Position numbers and translations under genes: made by a program
Part shown: positions 1 to 4,927 of the stretch, piece after piece
How positions within the stretch are numbered: position 1 is the stretch's first letter
How the letters are laid out: every line of letters starts with the position of its first letter
Source of the DNA: Patescibacteria group bacterium
GTDB lineage: Bacteria; Patescibacteriota; Gracilibacteria; UBA1369
Assembly: GCA_018825335.1 (NCBI GenBank)
Contig: JAHJEW010000105.1
Span: 1 to 5,475, forward strand
Direction: 5' to 3'
DNA: 5,475 bases
The notes under the pieces: generated by a model
Seen by the model: only the letters and a program-made list of their open reading frames with translations
Told to the model about the DNA's origin: nothing
Database searches by the model: none

Positions 1-18
1 GCATGGAGGTTGAAGGTT

Positions 19-49
19 TCTATATTGAAGGGTCTGTGATCTTTGTCAA
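19..49 (-). promoter_or_regulatory. candidate promoter downstream of smpB, reading out of the window
   Basis: Just after the smpB stop codon the minus strand carries a perfect TTGACA (49-44) and a TATAGA (24-19) separated by 19 bp, slightly longer than the ideal 17. A minus-strand ATG lies at 4-2. This could be the promoter of the next gene or of an RNA beyond the left edge. The long spacer and missing downstream sequence keep this tentative. Confidence 0.3.
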
Positions 50-50
50 A

Positions 51-521
51 TTATCGCTCTTTCAGCGCCCTGCGGATGTCGATGGTCTGGGCGCGTTTTT
101 TCAGTTCGTCGCGGCGGTCGTGCTTTTTTTTGCCCCTGCAGACGCCGATTGTAAGTTTTATGAGGTTTTTAAAAAGGTGGAAATCCAGCGGGACAATGGT
201 TAAACCCTCTGTGTTTAGTTCTTTTTCCAGTTTTGTAATTTCTTTTTTATGCAGGAGGAGTTTTCTTTTTTGGGTCGGGTTATAGTCTTTTTGCTGGTTG
301 GCCGCGTGTTTGTATGGAGAAATGTGGATGCCGCATGTTAAAGCTTCACCTTTTTTGCTGATTTCCACGTAACTTCCTTTCAGGTTTGCGTGACCGCCGC
401 GAACGGATTTTACCTCCGGTCCGGAAAGATGTATGCCCGCTTCAAGTTTGTCCAGAATTTCATAATCGGCAAAAGCTTTTTTGTTTTGAGCCAGGATGCC
501 CGGAGTGCTTTTATGGGCCAT
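51..521 (-). CDS. smpB: SsrA-binding protein SmpB (trans-translation)
   Basis: SmpB binds the tRNA-like domain of tmRNA and delivers it to stalled ribosomes, so that truncated proteins are tagged and the ribosome is freed. The predicted protein has 156 residues, the usual family length. Family motifs are visible: NKKA near residue 13, SGPEVKSVRGG around 33-43 followed by NLKGSYV, the HxxxNQQKDYNPTQKRKLLLHKKEI block around 72-95 (typically HDPxRxRKLLLHKxEI), and the basic C-terminal tail GKKKHDRR from about 130, which reads mRNA-channel occupancy. The frame stays open upstream to 671, but those 50 residues lie inside asnS and match nothing in SmpB, so the ATG at 521 is chosen. It begins 2 nt after the asnS stop without a Shine-Dalgarno sequence, which suggests translational coupling. 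It is the last gene of the tspO-maf-asnS-smpB cluster. No ssrA gene is seen in the window. Confidence 0.97.
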   Translation of the reverse strand: MAHKSTPGILAQNKKAFADYEILDKLEAGIHLSGPEVKSVRGGHANLKGSYVEISKKGEALTCGIHISPYKHAANQQKDYNPTQKRKLLLHKKEITKLEKELNTEGLTIVPLDFHLFKNLIKLTIGVCRGKKKHDRRDELKKRAQTIDIRRALKER

Positions 522-523
522 AA

Positions 524-1819
524 TTACGGCGTGAGGCGATAGATTGTTCTTGGAAACGGAATTGTGGAACGAACGTGATCCAGTCCGCAAATCCAGGCGA
601 CGAGTCTTTCCAGGCCGAAGCCGAATCCGCTGTGCGGTACGGATCCGTATTTTCGCAGATCCAGATACCATTTGAAGGCATCCTCCGGCAGTTTGTGTTC
701 GCGGATTCTTTTTAAAAGTTCGTCGTAATCGTCTTCGCGCTGGCTGCCGCCTATGACTTCACCGTAGCCTTCCGGGGCCAGAAGATCGTTGCATAAAGCG
801 CGGGAAGGGTCCTGCGGGTCGCGTTTCATGTAGAAAGCTTTTACTTCCGCGGGATATTTTTCAACAAAAATGGGTTTGTCGTATTTTTTGGTCAGCAGGG
901 TTTCGTCATCCCCTCCAAGATCGTGGTTTTCCTTAATGTCCGAGCCCATTTCGCGCAGTTCGGTAACCACTTCCGCGTGGGTTTTGCGTATAAAAGGGGC
1001 TTCAATTTTGGTCAGAGGTTCAATGTTTCTCTCCAGAATTTCCAGCTCTTTCTTATTTTTTTCAAGTACCGATTTTACAATGAAACTGACCAGTTCTTCC
1101 TGAATTTTCATGTTTTCTTCGTGCTCAACAAAGGCCGCTTCCGCATCCATCATCCAGAATTCGGTAAGGTGGCGGCGTGTTTTGGATTTTTCCGCGCGGA
1201 ATACGGGGCCGAAATCGAAAACGCGTCCCAAAGAAAAAATCACGGCTTCCAGGTATAGTTGTCCGGACTGGCTTAAATAGGCTTTCCCAAGGTCGAAATA
1301 ATCGATCTCAAAAAGTTCGGTGGTGCCTTCGCAGGCATTTGGGGTGAGAATAGGGGCATCGATTTTCGTGAATCCCTCGCCGTTAAGGTATTCGTAAGTC
1401 GCGTTGATTATTGTGTTTCTGACTTTTTGCACGGCCCATTCTTTGGCTGATCGAAGCCATAAATGGCGATTGTCCAGAAGAAAGTCAATGCCGTGTTCTT
1501 TTTTGGAAATGGGGTATTCATCCTGGCAGAGCTGGACGATTTCGATGTCCGTTATATGAAGTTCAAAAGCGGAGGGGTCTCTTGGATGCTGTGAAACCTG
1601 GCCGGTTACTTTAACGGAAGATTCGGCCGTAAGCTTTTCCGCAGCTTCAAGCAGTTTTGGTGATGCGGAGGAAGCTTCGACTATCCCCTGGGCGGTGCCG
1701 CTGCCGTCGCGAAGTTGCAGGAAATAAATTTTCCCGCTGCCGCGTTTGTTGTACATCCACCCCTGAATGGTTACTTCTTCGTTGACGTGATTTTTCAGGT
1801 CCGATATGCGACTTATCAT
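524..1819 (-). CDS. asnS: asparagine--tRNA ligase (AsnRS), class IIb
   Basis: This enzyme charges tRNA-Asn with asparagine using ATP. The protein has 431 residues. The N-terminal OB-fold anticodon-binding domain spans about 1-100 (VTIQGWMYNKR, FLQLRDGSG). The class II catalytic core follows: a motif 1-like segment near 143-160, QSGQLYLE at 184-191, motif 2 with FRAEKSKTRRHLTEFW from 207, and motif 3 GFGFGLERLVAW from 398. The stretches APEGYGEVIGGSQREDDYDEL (348-368) and PFPRTIYRLTP at the C-terminus indicate AsnRS rather than AspRS, whose equivalents differ. The compact length and these blocks resemble the archaeal/short-bacterial AsnRS type more than the roughly 466-residue E. coli enzyme. 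The ATG overlaps the maf stop (ATGA), and only a weak GGAA lies upstream, so translation is probably coupled. The presence of AsnRS implies direct Asn-tRNA formation, although an amidotransferase route elsewhere is not excluded. Confidence 0.96.
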   Translation of the reverse strand: MISRISDLKNHVNEEVTIQGWMYNKRGSGKIYFLQLRDGSGTAQGIVEASSASPKLLEAAEKLTAESSVKVTGQVSQHPRDPSAFELHITDIEIVQLCQDEYPISKKEHGIDFLLDNRHLWLRSAKEWAVQKVRNTIINATYEYLNGEGFTKIDAPILTPNACEGTTELFEIDYFDLGKAYLSQSGQLYLEAVIFSLGRVFDFGPVFRAEKSKTRRHLTEFWMMDAEAAFVEHEENMKIQEELVSFIVKSVLEKNKKELEILERNIEPLTKIEAPFIRKTHAEVVTELREMGSDIKENHDLGGDDETLLTKKYDKPIFVEKYPAEVKAFYMKRDPQDPSRALCNDLLAPEGYGEVIGGSQREDDYDELLKRIREHKLPEDAFKWYLDLRKYGSVPHSGFGFGLERLVAWICGLDHVRSTIPFPRTIYRLTP

Positions 1820-2400
1820 AGTTTTATTCCAAAAGTAATAAGCATTTCTTTTAACTGAAAGATGGGCAGGCCGATGACGTTATGATAGTCACCATCAATG
1901 GTTTTTACAAATTTTCCGGATTCTCCCTCTATTGTAAGGGCTCCGGCCACGCGCAGGACGTCGTCTTTTTTTACTATTTCATCGATTTCTTTTTCTGTGA
2001 TGTCGCCGAATGTGAGGGTTGTGACGGTGTGGGTGGTTGATTCTTTGGATACTTGTGACGATTTGTCTGTTTGGATTACGGCAAGACCGGTGTGAACGGC
2101 AATTTTATTATTGCGGAACCTGCGTATCATCTCTTTCGCGGCGGCCATAGAATGGGGTTTGCCGAGCATCTCATCATCCATACTTCCAAAAGTGTCAGCC
2201 CCGATTATTATGGAGTCCGGGTATTTTGGCGCTATGAAACGCGCTTTTTGGAGTGCCAGAAATTTGGCCAGGGTCTCCGGTGTTTTGTACGCGGTCATGT
2301 CTTCTTCGTATTCGCTGGCGTGACAATGAAAGGGTATGCCGAGCTCTTTCATGAGCTTTCTGCGCGCGGGTGAAGCTGAAGCTAGTATTATTTGCGGCAT
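1816..2400 (-). CDS. maf: Maf-family nucleoside triphosphate pyrophosphatase
   Basis: Maf proteins hydrolyse non-canonical or surplus nucleotides (dTTP/UTP, or m7GTP in the YceF branch) to the monophosphate and pyrophosphate, cleaning the nucleotide pool. The 194-residue length is normal for the family. Motifs visible are SASPARRKLM at 8-17 (phosphate binding), GADT at 67-70 with the metal-binding Asp69, LGKP at 79-82, HTG at 103-105, AGALTIEGESG at 152-162 and NVIGLP at 174-179. The exact substrate branch cannot be decided by eye. The loop after GADT is unusual: FGSMDDEM replaces the more common VVxxDGxI. The ATG follows the tspO stop by 4 nt, with an AAGGA so close to the start (about 1 nt) that it is a poor ribosome-binding site. 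The gene ends on TGA, within the asnS start codon. Confidence 0.95.
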   Translation of the reverse strand: MPQIILASASPARRKLMKELGIPFHCHASEYEEDMTAYKTPETLAKFLALQKARFIAPKYPDSIIIGADTFGSMDDEMLGKPHSMAAAKEMIRRFRNNKIAVHTGLAVIQTDKSSQVSKESTTHTVTTLTFGDITEKEIDEIVKKDDVLRVAGALTIEGESGKFVKTIDGDYHNVIGLPIFQLKEMLITFGIKL

Positions 2401-2404
2401 TTCC

Positions 2405-2872
2405 TTAGTTCATGATCATTACCGTATAGTTGAGGAATGTGGCAAAAGCCACCCAGAGAAAATATGGAATGAGTATTATCGTGGCCATGCGTGAAAGCGG
2501 CCAAAGCAGATAAATAAGCGCCGCTATCGCTATTTCCAATACTATGCTCTCTATAAAAGCGGCATTTAGCAGGTGCATGCCAAAGAAAAGGAATTCCCAG
2601 AGAAAGATCAGGATGGCGTTTAACAGAAAAATAATACTGGCAATGTTTCTGCGGCAAATTTCTTTGTCTTTAAGTTTCAGTGTCCAGATAATCATGGCCG
2701 AGGCTGTAATTAGCAGGAAAATTGCTAGCCAGATGATGCCGAATACTTTGTTGGGCGGAGTCCAGGCGGGCAGGCTAAGTGCGCCATACCAGTCCAGGTT
2801 TGCTTCGGATAAAAAACCGGTACCGACCGCGGTTACGAAAGCCACTGCGGCGATGATAAAGTATTGAATCAT
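2405..2872 (-). CDS. tspO: TspO/MBR family membrane protein (tryptophan-rich sensory protein)
   Basis: TspO proteins are five-helix membrane proteins that bind porphyrins and other hydrophobic ligands and are linked to stress or redox responses; they are homologues of the mitochondrial translocator protein. The 155-residue protein is full length. Signature residues are present: WYGALSLPAWTPPNKVFGIIW at 28-48 (loop 1 with the PAWTPP turn and the start of helix 2), the conserved Asn85 and W92EFLFF97 of helix 3, LLWP at 122-125, and PYFLWVAFATFLN at 136-148 in helix 5. Five hydrophobic segments can be seen. It heads the tight cluster tspO-maf-asnS-smpB and lies 43 nt after the pseudouridine synthase stop. 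No Shine-Dalgarno sequence precedes the ATG. Its ligand here is unknown, and the linkage to translation genes may reflect genome compaction rather than function. Confidence 0.93.
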   Translation of the reverse strand: MIQYFIIAAVAFVTAVGTGFLSEANLDWYGALSLPAWTPPNKVFGIIWLAIFLLITASAMIIWTLKLKDKEICRRNIASIIFLLNAILIFLWEFLFFGMHLLNAAFIESIVLEIAIAALIYLLWPLSRMATIILIPYFLWVAFATFLNYTVMIMN

Positions 2873-2886
2873 ATGTTATTTAATTG

Positions 2887-2904
2887 TTGGCGTTATTATG
2901 CCAA
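2887..2904 (-). promoter_or_regulatory. candidate extended -10 promoter and small inverted repeat upstream of tspO
   Basis: In the 43-bp gap between the pseudouridine synthase and tspO, the minus strand reads TGGCATAAT: a CATAAT box (2900-2895, five of six matches to TATAAT) preceded by TGG as in extended -10 promoters. No good -35 box is visible. The same bases sit in a 5-bp inverted repeat, TTGGC (2887-2891) and GCCAA (2900-2904). It could start the tspO-maf-asnS-smpB transcript about 20-25 nt before the tspO ATG. The call rests on base matching alone. Confidence 0.33.
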
Positions 2905-2915
2905 AAGAATCGCTT

Positions 2916-3602
2916 TTAGTACAGCGACTTGATTTCTTCCGCTGTCAGGTGGCGCCATTTTCCACGGGGGAGGTCGCCGAGTTCTATTCCGGAGAAACGG
3001 ACTCTTTTGAGTATTTTTATGTTGTAGCCGAGAGCTTCGCACATGCGTCTTATTTGTCTGTTCATGCCCTGGATTATGGTGATGCTGAATTGGTGCGAGC
3101 TTATCAGTTTTACTTTTGCCGGAAGAGTTTTGCGGTCGTCCAGCATTATGCCGTTTTGCAGTTTTTCGATGTCGGCTTTGGTGAGCGGTTTATCCACTGT
3201 TATCAGATACTGCTTTTCCTGTTTGTTTTCGGATTTTAAAAGTTTGTTTACAATCTCGCCGTCGTTGGTGAGGAGTATTAGTCCGCTTGACTGCACGTCC
3301 AGGCGGCCGATGGGGTATATGCGCGTGGGTAGATCGATGTACTCCATTATGTTGTTGTTGTTTTCGGGGTTGGTTGTGGTTATGACGCCATACGGCTTGT
3401 GGAAGGCTATATAGATTTTTTCGGCAATTTGGCGGATGAGTTTTCCGTTTACTTTGACTTTGTCTTCACCAGAAACGGTTGCGCCGAGTTCGGCTTTTTT
3501 GCCGTTGATTGTAACTTCGCCGTTGGCTATCAGTTTGTCGGCTTGTCGGCGCGAGCAAATCCCCGCCTGGGCGAGGAATTTATTTATGCGGGTTTTTGGC
3601 AT
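2916..3602 (-). CDS. RsuA/RluB/E/F-family pseudouridine synthase, RluF-like
   Basis: This enzyme isomerises a specific uridine in rRNA (or tRNA) to pseudouridine. The 228-residue protein starts with an S4 RNA-binding domain (RINKFLAQAGICSRRQADKLI from residue 5, to about 50), followed by FHKPYGVITT (67-76), the catalytic motif GRLD at 99-102 with Asp102 as nucleophile, SGLILLTNDG (106-115), and NRQIRRMCEALGY at 181-193. QGMNRQIRRMCE and the closing GKWRHLTAEEI resemble E. coli RluF, which modifies 23S rRNA U2604, more than RluB or RsuA, but the target cannot be fixed from sequence. The frame stays open to 3791 only because it reads through the tRNA-Ser; those 63 residues are not protein-like for this family, so the ATG at 3602, directly before the S4 domain, is chosen. 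No Shine-Dalgarno is visible. A loop of four consecutive Asn residues (81-84) comes from a short AAC repeat. Confidence 0.95.
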   Translation of the reverse strand: MPKTRINKFLAQAGICSRRQADKLIANGEVTINGKKAELGATVSGEDKVKVNGKLIRQIAEKIYIAFHKPYGVITTTNPENNNNIMEYIDLPTRIYPIGRLDVQSSGLILLTNDGEIVNKLLKSENKQEKQYLITVDKPLTKADIEKLQNGIMLDDRKTLPAKVKLISSHQFSITIIQGMNRQIRRMCEALGYNIKILKRVRFSGIELGDLPRGKWRHLTAEEIKSLY

Positions 3603-3633
3603 AAGTTTTTTAGGTGTACTTCGCTGCAGAAAG

Positions 3634-3656
3634 CGCACTTCGCTTCGCTGCGTGCG
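3634..3656 (-). terminator. GC-rich hairpin between tRNA-Ser and the pseudouridine synthase gene
   Basis: The minus-strand transcript can pair CGCAC (3656-3652) with GTGCG (3638-3634), enclosing a GC-rich loop that can form two more pairs, and is followed by CTTTCT. It begins 1 nt after the encoded CCA end of the tRNA. It may act as a weak terminator, attenuator or 3'-processing signal. A 9-nt sequence, GCAGCGAAG, occurs twice here (3651-3643 and 3627-3619). The absence of a real T-run makes full termination doubtful, so the downstream gene may be cotranscribed. Confidence 0.3.
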
Positions 3657-3657
3657 T

Positions 3658-3747
3658 TGGCGGAGAGGGAGGGATTCGAACCCTCGAACGCCTTGCGACG
3701 TTACACGCTTTCCAAGCGTGCGCACTAGGCCACTATGCGACCTCTCC
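3658..3747 (-). tRNA. tRNA-Ser (anticodon GGA)
   Basis: The minus strand folds into a complete class II tRNA. The acceptor stem pairs GGAGAGG (3747-3741) with CCTCTCC (3668-3662), followed by discriminator G (3661) and an encoded CCA (3660-3658). The D-arm has stem GCA/TGC and a loop containing GG. The anticodon stem CACGC/GCGTG encloses loop TTGGAAA with anticodon GGA, reading serine codons UCC and UCU. The long variable arm, diagnostic of serine, pairs AACGTC with GGCGTT around a GCAA tetraloop. The T-arm is GAGGG, TTCGAAT, CCCTC (3685-3669). It lies 105 bp after rpmB and 55 bp before the pseudouridine synthase start, all on the same strand. Confidence 0.98.
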
Positions 3748-3763
3748 ATATACGGCCTGACAA

Positions 3764-3804
3764 GAGTAAGGTTAGTTGGTCTGCATGGCAATAAAAATTT
3801 ATTG
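3764..3804 (-). promoter_or_regulatory. AT-rich palindrome and weak candidate promoter upstream of tRNA-Ser
   Basis: A 16-bp inverted repeat of CAATAAA and TTTATTG with two central bases lies at 3789-3804. On the minus strand a TTGCCA (3791-3786) touches its edge and a TTACTC (3769-3764) follows after 16 bp, which would start transcription about 10 nt before the mature tRNA end. Neither box is strong. The palindrome could also be part of the rpmB 3' end. Nothing else recognisable lies in this spacer apart from the rpmB terminator candidate. Confidence 0.22.
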
Positions 3805-3849
3805 AAAAAGCAGAAGTTTGTTTCTGTGTGAGTGAAAAATTACTCTGCT
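3804..3849 (-). terminator. possible intrinsic terminator of rpmB
   Basis: Just after the rpmB stop the minus-strand RNA can pair AGCAGA (3849-3844) with TCTGCT (3814-3809), extended by one G-U pair, immediately followed by a run of Ts (3808-3805) and C. The loop is long (about 27 nt), so the stem is weak compared with a classical terminator. It separates rpmB from tRNA-Ser and would suit a single-gene rpmB transcript with partial read-through. Confidence 0.33.
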
Positions 3850-3852
3850 GCT

Positions 3853-4095
3853 TTACCGTAAATCCTGTTTTTTTACGGCTTTTTTGATTTCGGCGGTGAA
3901 GAGACCGGGGTTTTTGAGCAGGGTGCGCTGGGCGCGGGTGCTAAGCTTCATTTTTACTTTCTTGCCGGTTGTTGGGTCTATAAAAGTTTTTTTTGATACG
4001 TTCGGCAGGAATCTGCGGTTGGTTGCGCGCAGTGAGTGGCTGCGGTTGTTGCCTGTTCCCGGCCTTTTTCCCGATAATTGACAGACTTTGGACAT
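3853..4095 (-). CDS. rpmB: 50S ribosomal protein bL28
   Basis: bL28 is a small, basic bacteria-specific protein of the large ribosomal subunit. The 80-residue product has the family hallmark at its N-terminus, VCQLSGKRPGTGNNRSHS at 4-21, followed by RATNRRFLPN at 23-32; these match E. coli bL28 closely. The C-terminal half (VKMKLSTRAQRTLLKNPGLFT) is the usual more variable region. The length is typical (E. coli 78). The first Cys is present, but there is no complete four-Cys zinc ribbon, so this is the zinc-free type. The ATG at 4095 is the only sensible start. No Shine-Dalgarno precedes it, and a TATACT lies 6 nt upstream, which could give a leaderless mRNA. It is divergent from the M50 protease gene across a 58-bp gap. 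Confidence 0.97.
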   Translation of the reverse strand: MSKVCQLSGKRPGTGNNRSHSLRATNRRFLPNVSKKTFIDPTTGKKVKMKLSTRAQRTLLKNPGLFTAEIKKAVKKQDLR

Positions 4096-4106
4096 AAAAT
4101 TAGTAT
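4078..4106 (+). promoter_or_regulatory. candidate promoter of the M50 protease gene
   Basis: The plus strand has a perfect TTGACA (4078-4083), a 17-bp spacer and TAGTAT (4101-4106, four of six matches). The -35 box lies inside the first codons of rpmB on the opposite strand. Transcription would begin near 4113, within the inverted repeat at 4111-4126, giving a leader of about 40 nt without a Shine-Dalgarno sequence. An alternative -10, TATAAG at 4104-4109, has a 20-bp spacer and is less likely. Confidence 0.45.
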
Positions 4107-4110
4107 AAGG

Positions 4111-4126
4111 TGGTAGCAGTCTACCA
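4111..4126. repeat. perfect inverted repeat in the divergent rpmB/M50 intergenic gap (possible operator)
   Basis: TGGTAG (4111-4116) and CTACCA (4121-4126) form a perfect 6-bp inverted repeat around CAGT. It overlaps the predicted start of the plus-strand promoter and the -10 box of a minus-strand promoter candidate, the geometry expected of an operator shared by divergent genes. It could also be a small RNA hairpin in the leader of either transcript. No regulator gene is in the window. Confidence 0.4.
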
Positions 4127-4145
4127 TGCTTTCTTCATTTTTCAA
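4118..4145 (-). promoter_or_regulatory. candidate promoter of rpmB
   Basis: On the minus strand TTGAAA (4145-4140) and TAGACT (4123-4118) are separated by 16 bp, giving a start near 4111 and a leader of about 15 nt before the rpmB ATG. A better-looking box, TATACT (4107-4102), lies closer but has no -35 partner and would start transcription at or next to the ATG. Which one is used cannot be decided from sequence. Confidence 0.3.
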
Positions 4146-4153
4146 GTTTATTT

Positions 4154-4795
4154 ATGGATTTTATTTACCTGATTATTGCGCTTCTGTTTGTGATTACCGT
4201 GCATGAATTTTCGCACGCGTGGGTTGCAAATTATTTAGGCGACCCGACAGCGAAACTAGAGGGGCGCGTTTCTTTAAATCCGCTCCGGCATCTGGATCCG
4301 ATGGGTACGCTGCTGATTTTCCTGATTCAGATTGGCTGGGGGAAGCCGGTTCCGGTGAATCCCTATTATTTTAAGAAGCCCCGGCGGGATGAAGCTTTAA
4401 CCGCTTTGGCGGGGCCTTTGTCCAATCTGGTAATGGCGATAGTTTTTTCGATTCCTCTTAAGTATTTTGGGCCCGTGTTAGGCCAGATTGCGATTGCCGG
4501 AGAACCGTTTTTATACAACATTGCCGGCGCGGTGGTTGATATGAGCATTGTGCTTTTCGCTTTTAACATGATTCCAATCCCTCCGCTGGACGGTTCAAAG
4601 TTTGTCCAATTGCTGATTCCAAGGCGTTATGAACATCTATATGAAAACTATTTACGCAAAGGCACAACCTATTTTTTATTGTTCATTTTGCTGGATAGAT
4701 TCTTTCTTCTTAAAATCTTCGGATTTTCGCTTCTTGGTCAGTTTATCTGGCTGATTTACGGTGCCATAAAAGGCGCAATTTTTCTGGGCATTTAG
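4154..4795 (+). CDS. site-2 protease family (M50, YwhC-type) membrane zinc metallopeptidase
   Basis: S2P-family enzymes cut substrates inside the membrane, usually in regulated intramembrane proteolysis. The 213-residue protein is almost entirely membrane-embedded. The zinc-binding HEFSH is at 17-21 in the first helix (His17 and His21 as ligands, Glu18 catalytic), followed by the subfamily block GDPTAKLEGRVSLNPLRHLDP at 29-49 and GKPVPVNP at 63-70. AGPLSN (86-91) begins the next helix, and NMIPIPPLDGSKF at 138-150 supplies the third zinc ligand, Asp146. Two or more hydrophobic helices follow. There is no PDZ domain, unlike RseP, so this is the short YwhC-like group whose substrates are mostly unknown. 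The ATG sets the HExxH at the usual distance from the N-terminus; no Shine-Dalgarno is seen. It is a single plus-strand gene, divergent from rpmB and convergent with trkH. Confidence 0.95.
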   Translation: MDFIYLIIALLFVITVHEFSHAWVANYLGDPTAKLEGRVSLNPLRHLDPMGTLLIFLIQIGWGKPVPVNPYYFKKPRRDEALTALAGPLSNLVMAIVFSIPLKYFGPVLGQIAIAGEPFLYNIAGAVVDMSIVLFAFNMIPIPPLDGSKFVQLLIPRRYEHLYENYLRKGTTYFLLFILLDRFFLLKIFGFSLLGQFIWLIYGAIKGAIFLGI

Positions 4796-4871
4796 GTCTT
4801 TTATGTTGTGATTCCTTGCCTAATCGCGATTCTCAGTGGTATCTTTAACTGGATGGCACGATCCTTTGTGC

Positions 4872-4901
4872 GCTCTTTGTAGAGCCAAAAGCTTGATTTT
4901 T
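4872..4901 (+). terminator. possible terminator of the M50 protease gene
   Basis: GCTCT (4872-4876) and AGAGC (4881-4885) form a 5-bp stem with a TTGT loop. A T-run (4897-4901) occurs 11 nt later rather than directly after the stem, so it fits an intrinsic terminator poorly. A second small stem, GCAC/GTGC (4856-4871), lies immediately before it. It could instead be plain 3'-UTR structure. Confidence 0.25.
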
Positions 4902-4921
4902 CATATGGGCCTGTTTATAGT
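4893..4921 (+). promoter_or_regulatory. candidate promoter of an intergenic structured RNA
   Basis: TTGATT (4893-4898), a 17-bp spacer and TATAGT (4916-4921, five of six matches to TATAAT) form a plausible sigma-70-type promoter on the plus strand. Initiation would fall near 4928, just ahead of the first strong hairpin of the chain (4934-4953) and far from any coding start. This placement is the reason for proposing an independent RNA gene rather than only a 3'-UTR. Confidence 0.42.
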
Positions 4922-4927
4922 GGTGTC

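Noticed and set aside
3..203. Plus-strand open frame at the left edge
   Set aside because: It lies mostly antisense to the end of smpB, has no protein family features and is better explained as a shadow.
522..671. N-terminal extension of SmpB by 50 residues
   Set aside because: The extension overlaps the catalytic motif 3 end of asnS in another frame and is arginine-rich, unlike SmpB; the ATG at 521 gives the normal family length.
1816..1818. TGA recoded to glycine, as in some candidate-phylum bacteria
   Set aside because: The maf frame ends at TGA exactly at the family's usual C-terminus and overlaps the asnS start, so TGA acts as a stop here.
2388..2657. Minus-strand open frame of 89 codons overlapping tspO
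   Set aside because: It is in another frame within tspO, which has clear family motifs; no independent support.
3436..3831. Plus-strand open frame of 131 codons across the pseudouridine synthase and tRNA-Ser
   Set aside because: It is antisense to two confident features. The GRDSNPRTP-like product is a known kind of false protein produced by translating antisense of a tRNA-Ser.
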